Positions 22,441-35,654 are shown, numbered from the stretch's first letter. The stretch is DNA of 64,000 nucleotides from Ceratothoa steindachneri (GCA_963969495.1 OZ018324.1:160111758-160175757); one strand, 5' to 3'. The notes: a model not told the origin generated them from the sequence alone. A program made the numbers and translations.

Positions 22441-23379
22441 AAATAATGTGGTGCGTATCTCATGGATAATAAAATACTGTCCGTTCAGGCTAAGGATAGT
22501 CTTTCATATTGAGATGGTAAGGACTTGGTCCTAGTGCGCCCGGCGCTGCTTGAGGTGTCTTAGTCTTCAATCTTTTTAAAAAAACATCATCTGCTCCTGG
22601 CCTCTCCAGGCCTAAGAGCATGGTTGTTTCCGCGCCAATTCAGAAGCCTTTTACGGGCTCTACTCACCCCGAGCCCTCTCTTAGTAGAGCTGCCGGCACA
22701 AAAAGCTCACACCCGCCCTCAGCTAAAACCAGAGCTCCTCTCCTCCCCCATCGGGAACGTTTCTTGTAAGGCGAAACTGCTATGCAACTCCAACAAGTCG
22801 TTAGACTCACAGGAGGCATCACCCCTGAAGGGGGTCGTGAGGCCGTCTTCCGAGGTTTCTAATGCTGCTCCCCAAAAGGAAGATAGCACCAAAAGATATG
22901 CGTCTCTTACGCTCACATTCAGGGCTGGGCTAGGTGGCTCAAATGTTGTGGATTCTCCAAAGGAGGGACCCCCTGCAACCTAGGTTTTCGAGCTTGAGGG
23001 AGGACAAGAATTGCATGGCGATCCCAACCTCCCCTGATAATTCTTCGAAGGCAATAGCGCCCGTTCTGCTAACTCCAGGAACCGCGCAGCCATTTCACTG
23101 AGGGTATGTTCTCTTCAAAGAGGCCTCCCACCCCGCATCTTCTCCGAGGTAGGCCTGGGGGGCATAATCCTTCAATGAAATTGCTGCGGACTTCGAGTCG
23201 ACTGGGAGGAACTGCGAAAGCTCGTCTCTTACCGTTCCCGGTTAACAATCTTTTTGCAGGGCGCATGCCTCTTGCTCACCCTCACGGTGTATAAATGTTT
23301 TACAACCCCACCACGAAGAGATGGGGGATAGGCAGGAGGATGCACCATTTACACCCGGTATGATGTTTTGGTTCTTCTA
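22441..23379 (+). mobile_element. LINE-B copy 2, ORF1 tail and ORF1/ORF2 junction
   Basis: GC-richer DNA between the zinc knuckles and the endonuclease. Plus-strand frames (22624-22983, 23106-23294) are Ser/Pro-rich as expected for an ORF1 C-terminal tail, but contain no motif. The reverse-strand frames here are shadows. Confidence 0.45.
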
Positions 23380-23945
23380 TTTGCTTAAATACCTCCTTTC
23401 AGGCTGCAGCTGGATATGAGTTATACTGTTAGTGTTGAGTACATTCCACCGTCAGCCGACTTCGACGTGGGCAACTTCTCCTGCACGTGACATGGTTGCG
23501 AAGAAACTTTCTACTAATCCGGGATTTGAACGACAGACAACCTCTCTAAGGATACTACACGATCAATCCCAGGGGTTAGGTCCTTGCCGACTTGATGGAC
23601 GAGCTGGAGACAGGTGTCCTAATTGTGGATGAGTTTACGCATCACTGTCCGAAAACAGCTTCATTTACCTATATTTATATATCTCTTTTATCTCTGGATA
23701 CGCAGCCTGATATTGGGTGGGAGGTAGTCGAAGACCTCCATGATAGTGATCATTTTCCCATTCAAATATAGTTTTCTGAGACTTCCCGGCGCTGCTTGGA
23801 GCGAGCGCGGTGTCCGTCCGCATTTCACTAAATGACTGATTTCACTGTCACGGTCTTGGACTTAAGGTCGGTGGATGAGGCCTTTGAGCTCTTCTTTGAT
23901 AACCTCATAGCAGAGGGCCTAGTTACTATCAGGCGCGGATACATG
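23380..23945 (+). pseudogene. LINE family B copy 2, ORF2 endonuclease
   Basis: APE-type endonuclease pieces read in several frames: VEYIPPSADFDVGNFS (about 23435), FLLIRDLND (the GDFNAHH position), GYYTINPRG, ADLMDELETGVLIVDEFTHHCPKTASF (about 23590-23660), and QPDIGWEVVEDLHDSDHFPIQI (about 23700-23770), which ends in the SDH catalytic motif. The next segment looks like the EN-RT linker. The copy stops at about 23945 where a GCGGATAC-type repeat begins, and no RT follows. Confidence 0.7.
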
Positions 23946-24063
23946 GGAGTTGCTTAGGAGGCTGAAGCCCCCATACCCTAATTTTAAGACCCGTTAATGT
24001 TTAGAATTTTTTTTTTAAGCCATACTTGTATTCTGCTATACGGAAAGAGTTATGTAATAATAA

Positions 24064-24113
<50 letters not shown>

Positions 24114-24115
24114 TG
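23930..24115 (+). repeat. Short repeat ending in (TA)n, copy 1
   Basis: GCGCGGATACATGGGAGT, GGCTGAAGCCCCCATA and TTTTTAAGCCATACTTGTAT are followed by a (TA)n run at 24067-24110. The same AAGCCATACTTGTAT block followed by AT-rich DNA recurs at 26265-26395. The GCGGATCC-type head also occurs inverted at 26640-26705. Confidence 0.6.
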
Positions 24116-24179
24116 CAGGCTATCTGTCAGTCTGTGTGTGTGTCTGTCCATTTATAGGAATCAAAAACCATGTTCTAAC

Positions 24180-25035
24180 CCTCTACCCATCTCTACCCTC
24201 TTTCGACCCCAACATCTCCCACTCTCCCCACCTATCTCCCCCTCCTCCTTTCTACCCCTTCTATCTCCGATATCTCTCCCCACTTCCTTCCCCCCAAGGT
24301 CTCCATCCTCTCTTTCCCTCTTTCCCCAAGGTCTCATCCTTTTCCCCCTCTCCCCCTATACCCCCTTTCCCCTATACCCACACTACATCTCCCTTTACCC
24401 CCTTTTCTGCTCTCTTTCCCCCACCGTTTGCTCCCCCTAAACCCGCTCTCTCCCCTCTTCCCCTTTCCTCCATCCTTCGCACCCCTCCCCTTTGCTCTAT
24501 CTCCCTTTCTCTTCCTATCTCTCAAGTCCCCTTTCCCCTACCATCCTCCTTCTTTCCCCTTCCCTCTCCCCTCACCCCCTTTCTCATCCCCTAGTTTCCT
24601 TCTGTCCCTTCCCCTCTCCCTTCAGCCCCTCTCTCACTCTCTATCCTCCTTCTGTCCCCGTTTCTTTTCCCCCGTTCCCCCACCCTTTGCTCCTCCTATC
24701 TTCCCGTTCTCTCTCTCTCTCTCTTTATCCACTCCTCTCTCGCACCCTCCTGTCTCTCTCCTCCCTCTCTTTCCCTTTCCCTCTACAACTCCTCTCCTCA
24801 ACCACTCTCACGCTCCCCTCCCCATCTTTCCTCTATATCTCCCCTCGTCTTCTATCCCCTCCTCCATCTTTCCCCTATATCCCCCCCTCTCTTCTCTTCC
24901 TCTTCTCTTTCCATCTCCCCCTATCTCCCAATTCTTCCTCCCTTACAAAAGGATATCCCAAAAAAGAGAAAAATTATCTCCTCCCTTCTCCTCACTCCCC
25001 CCCTCTCTCCTCTCTTTCCCTCTCTCCCCCCCACA
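24180..25035 (+). repeat. About 850-bp polypyrimidine (CT-rich) tract
   Basis: Almost pure C and T on the plus strand with few purines. Recurrent units such as CCTTCTGTCCC, CCCTTTCCCC and CTCTATCTCCC suggest growth by slippage and unequal exchange. Long Pro/Ser/Leu frames (24136-24594, 24428-25081) are artefacts of composition. Such tracts can form triplex (H-DNA). TA and GT runs lie just upstream. Confidence 0.9.
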
Positions 25036-25422
25036 AAAGGACATCCGAATAAAGAGGAAAAAAATTAAATCCCGTTCTTAAAATATAGAGTTATATGTAG
25101 ATAAAGCGCTCGATCTGTTTCTGTGGCCACGACTTTGTTCGCTCATAACTAACGGTCAGTCACGCGTGACTGTAAACTGCCGAACACGCGCGGTGAAATG
25201 TTTACTCATTTTAAGTATATTATATGATAGGGAGAGTGCGCATCTCTCCTGAATCTCTCTCCAATCTAAAAATAATAACAATCAGCACACCATATTATAT
25301 GATAATTTCAAACAATGGTCATCTGTATTTGTATTTATATACGACAGGGTTTTTATCCCCAGCAACGCCCTGGATAAAAAATCTTACTTTTTTCCAAACG
25401 CATATATTACGCGGCCAACGAC

Positions 25423-25425
<3 letters not shown>

Positions 25426-25510
<85 letters not shown>
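25426..25510. repeat. (TA)n microsatellite
   Basis: About 42 uninterrupted TA units. Flanking DNA shows no gene. Confidence 0.97.
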
Positions 25511-25512
<2 letters not shown>

Positions 25513-25519
25513 AGATATT

Positions 25520-26260
25520 GACGTCTACAGCATCCTCTTTTCCATATTGGTTTAATGTTAGTTGCGTAACCTTCCTGTCCGTATTGTTTAAATGATATCC
25601 TGTTACGGTTGCGTGTCGCAGATGTTGACTAAACGTGACAACAGACATGATTGAGTGCATTTTTCCTTGATCATCTCAAGTTACACCCTAGCCTCGATCT
25701 GCCTTAAATTCTATTTCCTGCTCTTGTTTTTTTGTTATCGCACTTGCACCTGCTAACCCCAGCCTCTGAGATTAATTAAGAGCAGGTAGTTGTTAAGAGC
25801 CGAAGGTTGACGAATTAATACTATTGAATAGAAAATTGGTTGAAAGAAAATGAAGGCATTTATATGGGAATGTGAAGTGCAGTACTAAAGAACAAATAGC
25901 AACAAAAATAATCGGAATTGTCTCACCTCTATATCCCCCCCTCCCCTCCAATTTTCATTATAACGCTGAGGGTAATTTTTGCGTAAGTTTTCCCTACTTG
26001 ATGAAATGAAAGAGAAGGAAATTGTTCTTAAATTTCCTATTAATTGGCGGAAACTCTTTGTCTGTATTTCTAAATTACCGACAAGGAACCATAAACGAGA
26101 TTTATGCTTCACTTCCTATAAACCGGGCATACACGTCTATACATTAAGTATCAATCTATTGTCTCAAGCATATAGCAACACTTCTCTAGAGGCCCTACTA
26201 CTGAAGGAAAGTTGGAACTCCCGTGGCGTCTCTAAAGGGCCTCATATTCATCTACCTTTT
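25520..26260. other. Spacer without recognisable gene
   Basis: No motif-bearing ORF, repeat or RNA gene recognised. A 131-codon plus frame at 25979-26374 runs into the repeat at 26265 and has no family signature. Confidence 0.3.
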
Positions 26261-26264
26261 CTCT

Positions 26265-26395
26265 TAAGACCAGGTGCGTTTCCAGCGGAGGGAGCGAGGG
26301 GGGTTGAAACCACACCATGTGTAGATTTTTTTAAGCCATACTTGTATATTTTCTATTCAAAAAGAGGTATGTAATAATATAAAATATATATAAAA
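26265..26395 (+). repeat. Short repeat ending in AT-rich tail, copy 2
   Basis: Shares TTTTTTAAGCCATACTTGTA and GAGGTATGTAATAAT with 23930-24115. Here the tail is a short AT run, not a long (TA)n. The head GTGCGTTTCCAGCGGAGGGA corresponds to the GCGGATC-type head. Confidence 0.55.
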
Positions 26396-26639
26396 CCATT
26401 GCGATGAAATGTATCTTATAGGATACACGTCTAAAATACAGGTAAATCTCAAAAATATTTATTAAATTGAGTATTAGTCCTTAGCTGAAGTAAAAAATTA
26501 TATTCCTAATTTTCTGATGTGTGGGAAAATATTCGGATCTGATAGAGCTAGTGGTCATTCCCGTATGATATACTGTTATTTATTATCAATGCTGTGTAAG
26601 ATAACCATTATTAGTGTTTAATGCCCCGTTTCAGACTCC

Positions 26640-26705
26640 TCAGTAATAGGAATTCAGCTTACCCCCCCCCCTCAATCTTTATCCTGGATCCGCCACTGCT
26701 TAAGA
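26640..26705 (-). repeat. GGCGGATCC-type repeat head, inverted fragment
   Basis: The reverse complement reads AAGCAGTGGCGGATCCAGGA and then a G-run, matching the head of the short repeat family above. Only about 65 bp are recognisable. Confidence 0.5.
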
Positions 26706-27515
26706 CCACAGGGAAAAAACTCATAGAAGAAAGTTTACACACGTTAACGAACGTCATGTCCGCCTCTATCTACCATCTATATCATAGCGAAGCGAGGTGT
26801 TTCCACAAGTGGGATAAAATAAAGTTCCAGGTCGATCTTTCATTTCCATAATTCCCATGCAGTGCTTAGTTGTTCATCCAACTTCAGGCTACCTCGACAC
26901 AGTAGGGATCTTTTAATAGTCGCGGGAACATACCTATGCAATTCCCGAGAGTCGAATCGATGCATTATTTCTACCTTCCTCGCGTCCATCACTGCTCTCA
27001 GAGAGTGTTTTCATGCTATGATTTTAACTTTGGTTTTATCGTGATTCGTTATCAGTCAATTTCCACATTGATTTCATCTAATACCTCTTGGCGGTTTCAT
27101 TTTATTCCCATGATAGAGAACATACTGTATCAGATCAAAGAGCAACCCGTTCTTAGTATCAGGATCAATTAAATTTAATTTCTTATAAGAAGACATTGAG
27201 AGTTCCAATAAATGAAGCCAGGAATACATTAACATGATGATAAAATATGTAAGATTTCGTGATTATCAATTTTCAGAATGCAATAAAGGGCAAATAAAAT
27301 TGTTATCTACAGTTTCACTGATATTTTTGGCATACAGGTGAAGAAATGGAAGAATTTTCTCTCACAGACTGATTGCTTTGGCTATTTCACTGGATGAAGA
27401 TTCAAAGGCTACAAAAGTTCAACCTACAAATTAATTGCACCTACAATCTCTAATATAAAAATTAAATACATAAAAAGTTGTTTTTTACGTGGAAACGATG
27501 GGTATCTATGCTATG
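26706..27515. other. Spacer without recognisable gene
   Basis: No conserved ORF or RNA gene is seen. The frames at 26862-27172 overlap each other and lack motifs. Confidence 0.3.
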
Positions 27516-27520
27516 CTAGT

Positions 27521-28800
<1,280 letters not shown>

Positions 28801-28885
28801 TTTGCGTATTTTGTTTTGTTTTTGTATCTTTTGTATTTAGTTTTTGCATGTTTTTTGTTATATTTTTAATCTAGGCTAGTATTAG

Positions 28886-31690
28886 GTGAAACGCGATTAC
28901 CGCGACTTTTTCCCTAGTAGGCAGTCACCAGATGGGTTCTTTATAAATAAAAAACACTCTTATGTTAAGCGGATTGGTTGGATTTGGATCTTCCTCCCTT
29001 CCCACGATGACGACAGTTCGATCTTGTTTGATCTCGATCATCGTTTGAAGAAAAAATCGAAAGAAAAGAGGAAAATATGGGTTCGTCTTCTCCCGAGGAA
29101 CCAAGGTGATGAACGGGTCCCTTGCCATTTGGGAAGATGGCCATTCTGGCCATTCCAAGGCTAGTAAATTAGGCCACGGGGTGCTCTCGGGTTTGGAGTC
29201 CAAAACCCAAAGTGTAAACATGAAAGTTGCAGGTAAGGTCAGCGAAGCCTCGATGACATCGGGGGCCCTCATCGAGATACTACCTGGCGTTTTAGAGCCG
29301 GCTTGCTTCCACAATTCCTGATGACAAAGTCCAGGGTGACAGCATATTGACAATATGTCGCAGGTTCTATCAGATAATGGCTCTAGCTAGCATAATTAGT
29401 AGAGAACCGAAAGTCACCCCTGTATTGGATAAGACTCTTCAACCGAATGAAGCGAACTCTGCCTAGGCATCCATTATTAGCGCTATTCGGAAACTAGATG
29501 CCTCGCCTGCGAAAGTGATACCGCACACTGCCATAAGTTTTGAAATAATAGTTCATGCAGTGACATTCTTAGTTTGTCACCCGAAAGGAGGACAGCAGTA
29601 ACGGCGCTTATGATCCCATGCCTCTGTCTAAGGCTGTACGGGGTGATTCGGAGACGCTGACCCCCCAAGTGATGAGGGCATCTCGGCTCCTGTGCACCGT
29701 GCCCACCATATGTTTTGAGGACTGTGGAAGAAAAGTCTCGCATGAAGAGATCAAGCTTTCCCAGTAGGCCATTGTAGAAGTCTAAATAGCGCGTACATAG
29801 GTGTACGCAGAAATACTCCGAGACAAGATACGTGTCCCTCCCGTATTTCCAAATGCTCAGCCTCGAATTCTCTATCACCCTTTTTCGTACCATCGTAAAC
29901 TGCGAGGTGGCTCGAAGGTGTCAAAGAAATATCGTCGGCCCAAAGATGAAAAAAAGTCTTTGGCGCGACGATACAGATTTTACGAGAATTCGATTCGTTC
30001 TCTTGATTTTTGCTCGTGGGAGGAATAAAAGGAAGACTTCTCCCTAGAGTCAGGCAGAAGACCTTGGACCTACGTCGAGTTTGTGTGAAACTAGATCCAC
30101 ATAAGAAACCGTTCGCCCGCTGCAAGGAGGAACTTCTCGGGGAATTGGTTGTTGCCGTCACGGTACTTGTAGGTGTCAAACTTCTCGCAACCCCCCCACT
30201 TCAAAGTCTGAGGTTACACAGGAGCTTCATCTACGGATTACCCTAGACGTAGCTAGGTAATAGGTTTTGGCTATTCACTCCAGGAGCCAAATAATCGGAC
30301 AGTTACTTCGAGGAAGAAGTCTGATTGAGTCACCGCTTGGCTCACCTTCATGATCCGGCAAAGGATCAGCATATCACCGGTCTCGGATTACCCTCTCATT
30401 CGGTAACCTCGGACGGCCGGACTAGATGCGATCATCGTCACCAGAATTAGATCTTCATCGCCTCCCCTTCAAAAATACTTACGAACTCGTTAATTGAATT
30501 ATCCCCTTCCTTAACTTCACCAGTTTATTTGTGTACTAGAATTCTCACCCTGAGCCCATACTCTTGAATATTAGAAGTGCTTACTTAATTCAGTGTTTGA
30601 CGCAATAATAATATTCCCGTCGTTCTGTCTGGTGTCATTAAGACACAAACATCCCAGTGAGTAATCTGAAAGTAATCTCAACGACATTTTTGTAGACTTA
30701 TTTATTCAGTGCAAGATTAATTCTATTTATATTTATAGCAATTATTAAGGAATCCACTCGGCTTAAGACTCATTATTCCACCGACCCGCCCATGGTTGAC
30801 TTATACTGAGTGGAGGACATACTCAGGGGATCATTATCTTAGTTTTGATCAAAAGGGTACGCACCGGAGTTATTCTTATTCACCGGAAGTAGCTAAGGTA
30901 GGTGTATTGATACGCTTCACCTCCGCTTCACCTCGGTGCGGTAATAAAATATATGTCCAGGAAGTGGGACTGAGATTACCTACTGACTAAACCTCGACAG
31001 CCAGTTATGTATCAAGGATGTCAACGGCAATTCCATTAGGGAGCTTTACTTATTAGAAGGCCTCCACAACTCCTTTGAACTAGGCTTGAAACGCAGTTTC
31101 TTTAGGGGATTTGCCATGAATTCCTGCTAACTTGGTAGAGGTTTACACCCGGAATGTACTCTATTCTTCTTCACGCTTCAAATAACTTCTTTCAGTTATT
31201 GGTAGTATGGTTATGCATGAAGAGGAGGTATTCTTTTCATTTTGCATACATTTCGCCCTTAGCCATCTTCCACATGTGGTAATTCCGCCGTGTCCTGACA
31301 CGTTTGCCGAAGCACTTTCTCCTGCTTGTGGATTTAAACGATATTTACTAGAGGGACTACACGATCAATCCCAGAGGTAAGATCTTTACCGATCTTATCG
31401 AAGAATTAAATTAGGTGTCTTGAATGTGGATAAGTTTACGCATTATTTTGCCAAAACAGCTCCATTTCCTGTTTCGATCCGTCTCTCTGATCTCCAAGTG
31501 CACACCCTGATATCTGGTAGGAATCGATCGATCGCCTTCCTGACAGTGGCCGTTCTGTTAGATTCATTCAATAGGATCTAATTAAGGGAGGACTTTGCCA
31601 ATTGTATCATTGGAAAGAGAATGTAAAACAATTTCTACAATTTTATTACAAAAACGAAAAAAAAGCAAAGAGGGGACTGACCGACCCCCT
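28886..31690 (+). mobile_element. LINE family B copy 3, badly decayed ORF1 and endonuclease
   Basis: Aligned by eye to copy 2. A basic KKKSKEKRK stretch (about 29045) corresponds to the basic tail of copy 1; TSGALIEILPGVLEPA (about 29260-29300) matches TSRTLI and LPGIFEPAG of copy 2. VRQKTLDLRRVCVKLDPHKKPFARC near 30050-30120 is a zinc-knuckle remnant. The endonuclease remains as DLIEELN, VDKFTHYFAKTAPF (about 31390-31460) and HPDIW plus DRLPDSG near 31500-31560. No frame is intact. Minus-strand frames at 28925-29353 and 29483-30179 are judged shadows. No RT follows. Confidence 0.5.
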
Positions 31691-31925
31691 AAAACAGCTC
31701 CATTTCCTGTTTCGATCCGTCTCTCTGATCTTCAAGTGCACACCCTGATATCTGGTAGGAATTGATCGATCGCCTTCCTGACAGTGGCCGTTCTGTTAGA
31801 TTCATTCAATAGGATCTAATTAAGAGAAGACTTTGCCAATTGTATCATTGGAAAGAGAATGTAAAACAATTTCTATAATTTTATTACAAAAACGAAAAAA
31901 AAGCAAAGAGGGGACTGACCGACCG
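31453..31925 (+). repeat. Recent tandem duplication, 238-bp unit
   Basis: Unit 1 starts at 31453 and unit 2 at 31691, both with AAAACAGCTCCATTTCCTGT. They differ at only a handful of sites (CTCCAAG/CTTCAAG, AATCGATCG/AATTGATCG, AGGGAGGAC/AGAGAAGAC). Each unit holds the end of the LINE-B endonuclease remnant plus an A-rich stretch and GGGGACTGACCGACC. GACCGACC at the junction may have served as the microhomology. Confidence 0.9.
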
Positions 31926-32113
31926 ACGACCGATATAAGTGAGATGTAGACTCGCTCGCGACTTAACTCGCACACGACTAAAAATAAAATGCTGACCAAG
32001 ATTTAGCAAAAAAAGTCATATCACAAAATCAAAACCTTAAATAAATACTTATTACTTTACATAAGATTCTTTCTTCTGCAAAACACTTACAATTTTATTG
32101 TTAACAGATTCGG

Positions 32114-33001
32114 TCAATTTATTTTTTCGACTGGAAGAATTGTGCGTGCAGATGTCTCAATTGCTTTCCACAAATCTTCTTTCGAAGTGTACTGCTTCCC
32201 ATTCTTGTAAATAGCCTGCTTCAGAATCCTCCATAAGTTTTCGATATGGCTCAAATTGGGAGAACAAGGTGGCCATACCATCAAACGGTTACCTTTGAGT
32301 CCCATCGATAAAAAGCATGCTTGTGTTGCCTTTGCAGAATGAGATGGGGCATTGTCGTGCTGAAATATCAACCTTTGACGCCTCTGCAGTGGTACGTATG
32401 GCAGCCATGGAAGCGAAGCTGACTGAAAAAGTTGGCAATAGGACGCAGAATTAGTTTTACTCCATCAGACACTCGAACAAGACCAATAAGTTCATTTCCA
32501 ACTATTTCTGCCCATATCATTACACCTCCTCCGCGCTGGTGGCGACGAAAACGGATGTGACGCTCTTGGTCTTTTGCAACACAACCTTGCCCCCATCCGT
32601 CAGGCCCGTCCAGAGTTGCTCTGCTTTTATCAATAAATATTACTATCTTCATGTCTGTCTTCATGTGATTACTTGTGTCTGGGCGTCAGAGGAGGCCGTT
32701 TTTCAGGTGTAATGCTTTTCTCCATGTCTCTCAGGAACAGGCATTTCGTTGCTTTTGACACTTCTGGTAGATTTTCTTCAGCAAAAAAATGCTTTTGAAG
32801 GTCTCGAATAGATACGGTCTTAAGGACGCTAGAGTCCGACCGCGTCTTCTTTGGCGATGGGTCGGCTAAAAAACGCTTCGCGGTGTCAACATGAAAGCCA
32901 ATGGAGTTAGCTATAACTTTAGAAAGAGTTACTTTAGCTATTTCTTTCACTATCGTAGTTTTTTCAGCCTCAGTGAGACCCTTAGCCTTTCCCATTCTCA
33001 A
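32114..33001 (-). pseudogene. Tc1/mariner-superfamily transposase, DD37E type
   Basis: Cut-and-paste transposase acting at terminal inverted repeats with TA target sites. The N-terminus MRMGKAKGLTEAEKTTIVKEI (33001 downward) is a helix-turn-helix region. After a frame change, IFIDKSRATLDGPDGWGQG carries the first catalytic Asp region (usually FSDE), followed by RRHQRGGGVMIWAEI. A second frame change leads to IFQHDNAPSHSAKATQ (second Asp) and PPCSPNLSHIENLW (catalytic Glu; the usual PDLN Asp is Asn). I count 37 residues between second Asp and Glu, so DD37E and not DD34E. Two frameshifts make it a pseudogene. Terminal repeats were not found by eye. Confidence 0.8.
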
Positions 33002-33009
33002 AAAATCGT

Positions 33010-33745
33010 TCAGCAGCTAATAGCAGCTAAAGATCACGTTTTCTGCTATAACTCATCATAGAGGCTAAGACTCCAATGAAGTTAGGATGGAAGTGTTGCC
33101 ATATAAAGCGGCGTCGGCCACATAAGTTCCAGAAACTTTGAAAAGTATAAACACCTAAAACATTAAAGAAATAGTGAAGCTAATAGCGTGGAACGGAGTG
33201 TATTATTTATTGATTTACATAATCAGATAACAATCAAAAGAGGTGAATCATAATTCCTCCAAATGTGGTGAGTATTAAAAATAAGTAGAATTTACTAAAT
33301 ATAAACTGGAAATGAATTTAACTATATGGATGACAAGATTTATATATTTAAGAATAGGCTAAGACCATCGGAGCCATAGCCGCAAGAACGATTTTGGAAA
33401 AACACTATTGAATGTAAGAAAAGTGAAGAAGGTGTTGGAAGAGAGATTAAGTCAAAGGTTAGATCCAGAGGACAAAAGAGAAATAGGAAACTAGATATGA
33501 TATTTTAACTCCAGTGTCCCATCACACTGGTTCGTAAAAAAAATGCCTGGTAAATCATGGCAAAGAGAGTCTTGGAAAACCTACTCAATTCATCGTAGGT
33601 TGCTTAACACCCCCCTTTCCCTGATCCCAACTATTCGTGAACCGACTCCGTCTTACTCAAAAAACTATCTCTCTCCAATAAAAATAAATTTATACTAATC
33701 CTTCATTTCAGCTCTCAAACATCGTCGATCGTGTGCGGTTGAAGA
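33010..33745. other. Spacer between transposon and LINE-C
   Basis: No conserved ORF or repeat is recognised. It may contain the 5' flank of the Tc1-like element. Confidence 0.3.
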
Positions 33746-33749
33746 AACG

Positions 33750-34975
33750 TCACACAAACAAACAAACAAAACATTTATTTCGGAAAAGTACATAAAAACT
33801 CTTACGTGGCATAAAGGTAGAGACATGATATACACATATAATAGTTATGTATAATATCCAGGACGCACAAAGATTCAAGGAGCTGTGTAAGCGCGCCCCC
33901 TACAAAAAAAGTCAGGTTTACATTTTCCAATAATCTTTTAAAAGTTTGAACATTATTAGCAATTACTACAGATTCCGGTAGTTGATTCCAAATCGGCACA
34001 ACTCTACATGAAAAGGAATATTTTCTAGAATTTGTTATAGCAAATTCAACATTTAGTTTAAAGGAGTGTCCTCTTGTTGGTCTGCAGTTGAAACTAAACA
34101 TGGAGTCGAAGTCTATTTCGACCAGCCTATGAATGATTTTATATAAATAGACTAGATCGGATTTTATTCTTCGTATTTCAAGTGATTCAACCTAGAGCAA
34201 ATCGAGGCGCCAGAGATAAGGCGTATCTCTCATATTGTATAGTTTTTTTGTAAATTTTCCCTGTATTCTCTCGATACATTCAATATCCTGGATCTTTGAG
34301 GGGCTCTATATTTCGGTGTTGCTTTCCAATAATGGCCTTATGTATCTTTTGAAAATAAAGAGTTGGAACCGCACATCTGAAGTTACGAAAGCTCTTTTGA
34401 ACTGATATAACCGAAAGTATGCAATTCTCGCTACGTTTGAGCAGTGGCAGGGGACTGAAAGATCATTCGTCATGCAGACTCCCAGATCTCGACAAAATTC
34501 CACGTTACCGATGTGATTGTGTTGGATGAAATAGTTGAAGTTCCTATTTCCGGGGACTATGTGGAGGAATTCGGTTTTTCTCAAGTTAATCCGTAGCTGC
34601 CATATTTCGAACCACTCGCACATATTGATCATGCCGTCATAGAGTTCAAGGCAATCCTGTATACTTAAACATTTTCTGTATACTTTTGAATCGTCTGCAT
34701 ATAATGTGATTCGGGTCTCCTCACTGATAACGTCAGTTAGGAGGTTTATATAGATGATAAACATTAGTGGATCTAATAATGTTCCTTGTGGTACTCCGCT
34801 CAACACATGCAATAGTTGCCATCTTTCATCATTTACTTTCACAGTCTGGGTTCGATTCGATAGGTAGTTCTTCAGTAGATAAACAGCTTGCCCTACGACT
34901 CCTATATGATTCAGTTAGGCCACCAGTTTTGAATGTACCACGGTATCAAATGCCTTTTCCAGTCATGTTGATAGT
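33750..34975 (-). pseudogene. LINE family C: C-terminal half of reverse transcriptase, with 3' tail
   Basis: Minus strand. EKAFDTVVHSKLVA (about 34965, with a TAA), YLLKNYLSNRTQTVKVN, then an open frame 34842-34306: SGVPQGTLLDPLMFIIYIN and LYADDSKVY (intact YADD catalytic box), LRINLRKTEFLHI, and RYIRPLLES. After a frame change come IQDIECIERIQGKFTK and FSFNCRPTRGHSFKLNVEF, down to WNQLPESVV (34101-33802). This is the layout of jockey/CR1-type RTs lacking RNase H. The 3' end has AATAAA and a (GTTT)n tail at about 33753-33775. It is 5'-truncated at 34975. Few stops make it the best-preserved LINE here. Confidence 0.85.
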
Positions 34976-35420
34976 TGATACCTATATTTATATTGAGAGA
35001 TCTCTCAAATTAGCAGCATTTGAAATGTCAGAAGGAAAAGAATTAATAAGTTTTAATATGATAGCATGAAGAGGGGTTAAACACTCTATCCAATCATTGG
35101 GTCTATTCAGATGAGATAAAATTAGGGAAAAAGTATTAAAAGAAGAAAAAATAATTATGATGGAAAAGATAAAAGCGAGAAGAAATTTCTAGACGAGTAG
35201 CATGGGCAAGCCACTAAACACATATACGGTGTCTTATGTTGCAGTGTTTTGGATTCGTGTTTTGGATCCCACGTTAAACTTCGCTTCCTCACACAGGACG
35301 AGAAGAATCTTCTTTCCCCATAATTAAAGAGGAAACTTAATGTTGTGCCATAGATATCCTAAGAAAGATAGATTGTTTAATCTCTTCTTGTGTTGAATCT
35401 CTAAATAAATAGTTTGGAAA
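34976..35420 (+). repeat. Dispersed repeat R1, copy 2
   Basis: Shares GAGAGATCTCTCAAAT-like DNA, CATTTGAAATGTCAGAAGG, GGTTAAACACTCTATCC, GAAGAAATTTCTAGACGAGTA and GGATCCCACGTTAAACTTCG with the minus-strand copy at 44990-45600. It abuts the truncated 5' end of LINE-C. Confidence 0.7.
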
Positions 35421-35654
35421 TCATAAAACACTCTTCTCACACATATTTAGATGATTCGTGGCGTTAAAGATGAAGGAGAGAGATAGATTGCAAATGAAAC
35501 CATATTTGTATGAATATCATAGATTGCCACCACCATGAGCCCTGGATGTGTGCGGGGTGTTAAATCTTGGTTGGGCAGTAAAAAAAAATTGAATTTGGGT
35601 TTTACAGTGCTGAATTATTTACATTTGCAGGCAACGTTAGAACCGTTTGATATA

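Noticed and set aside
24136..25081. Long Pro/Ser/Leu-rich ORFs (up to 217 codons)
   Set aside because: They follow directly from a C/T-only sequence that has no stop codons in some frames; no domain and several frames open at once.
29483..30179. Minus-strand ORFs of 136 and 142 codons
   Set aside because: They lie antisense to the decayed LINE-B copy 3, overlap each other and have no motif, so they are probably shadows.
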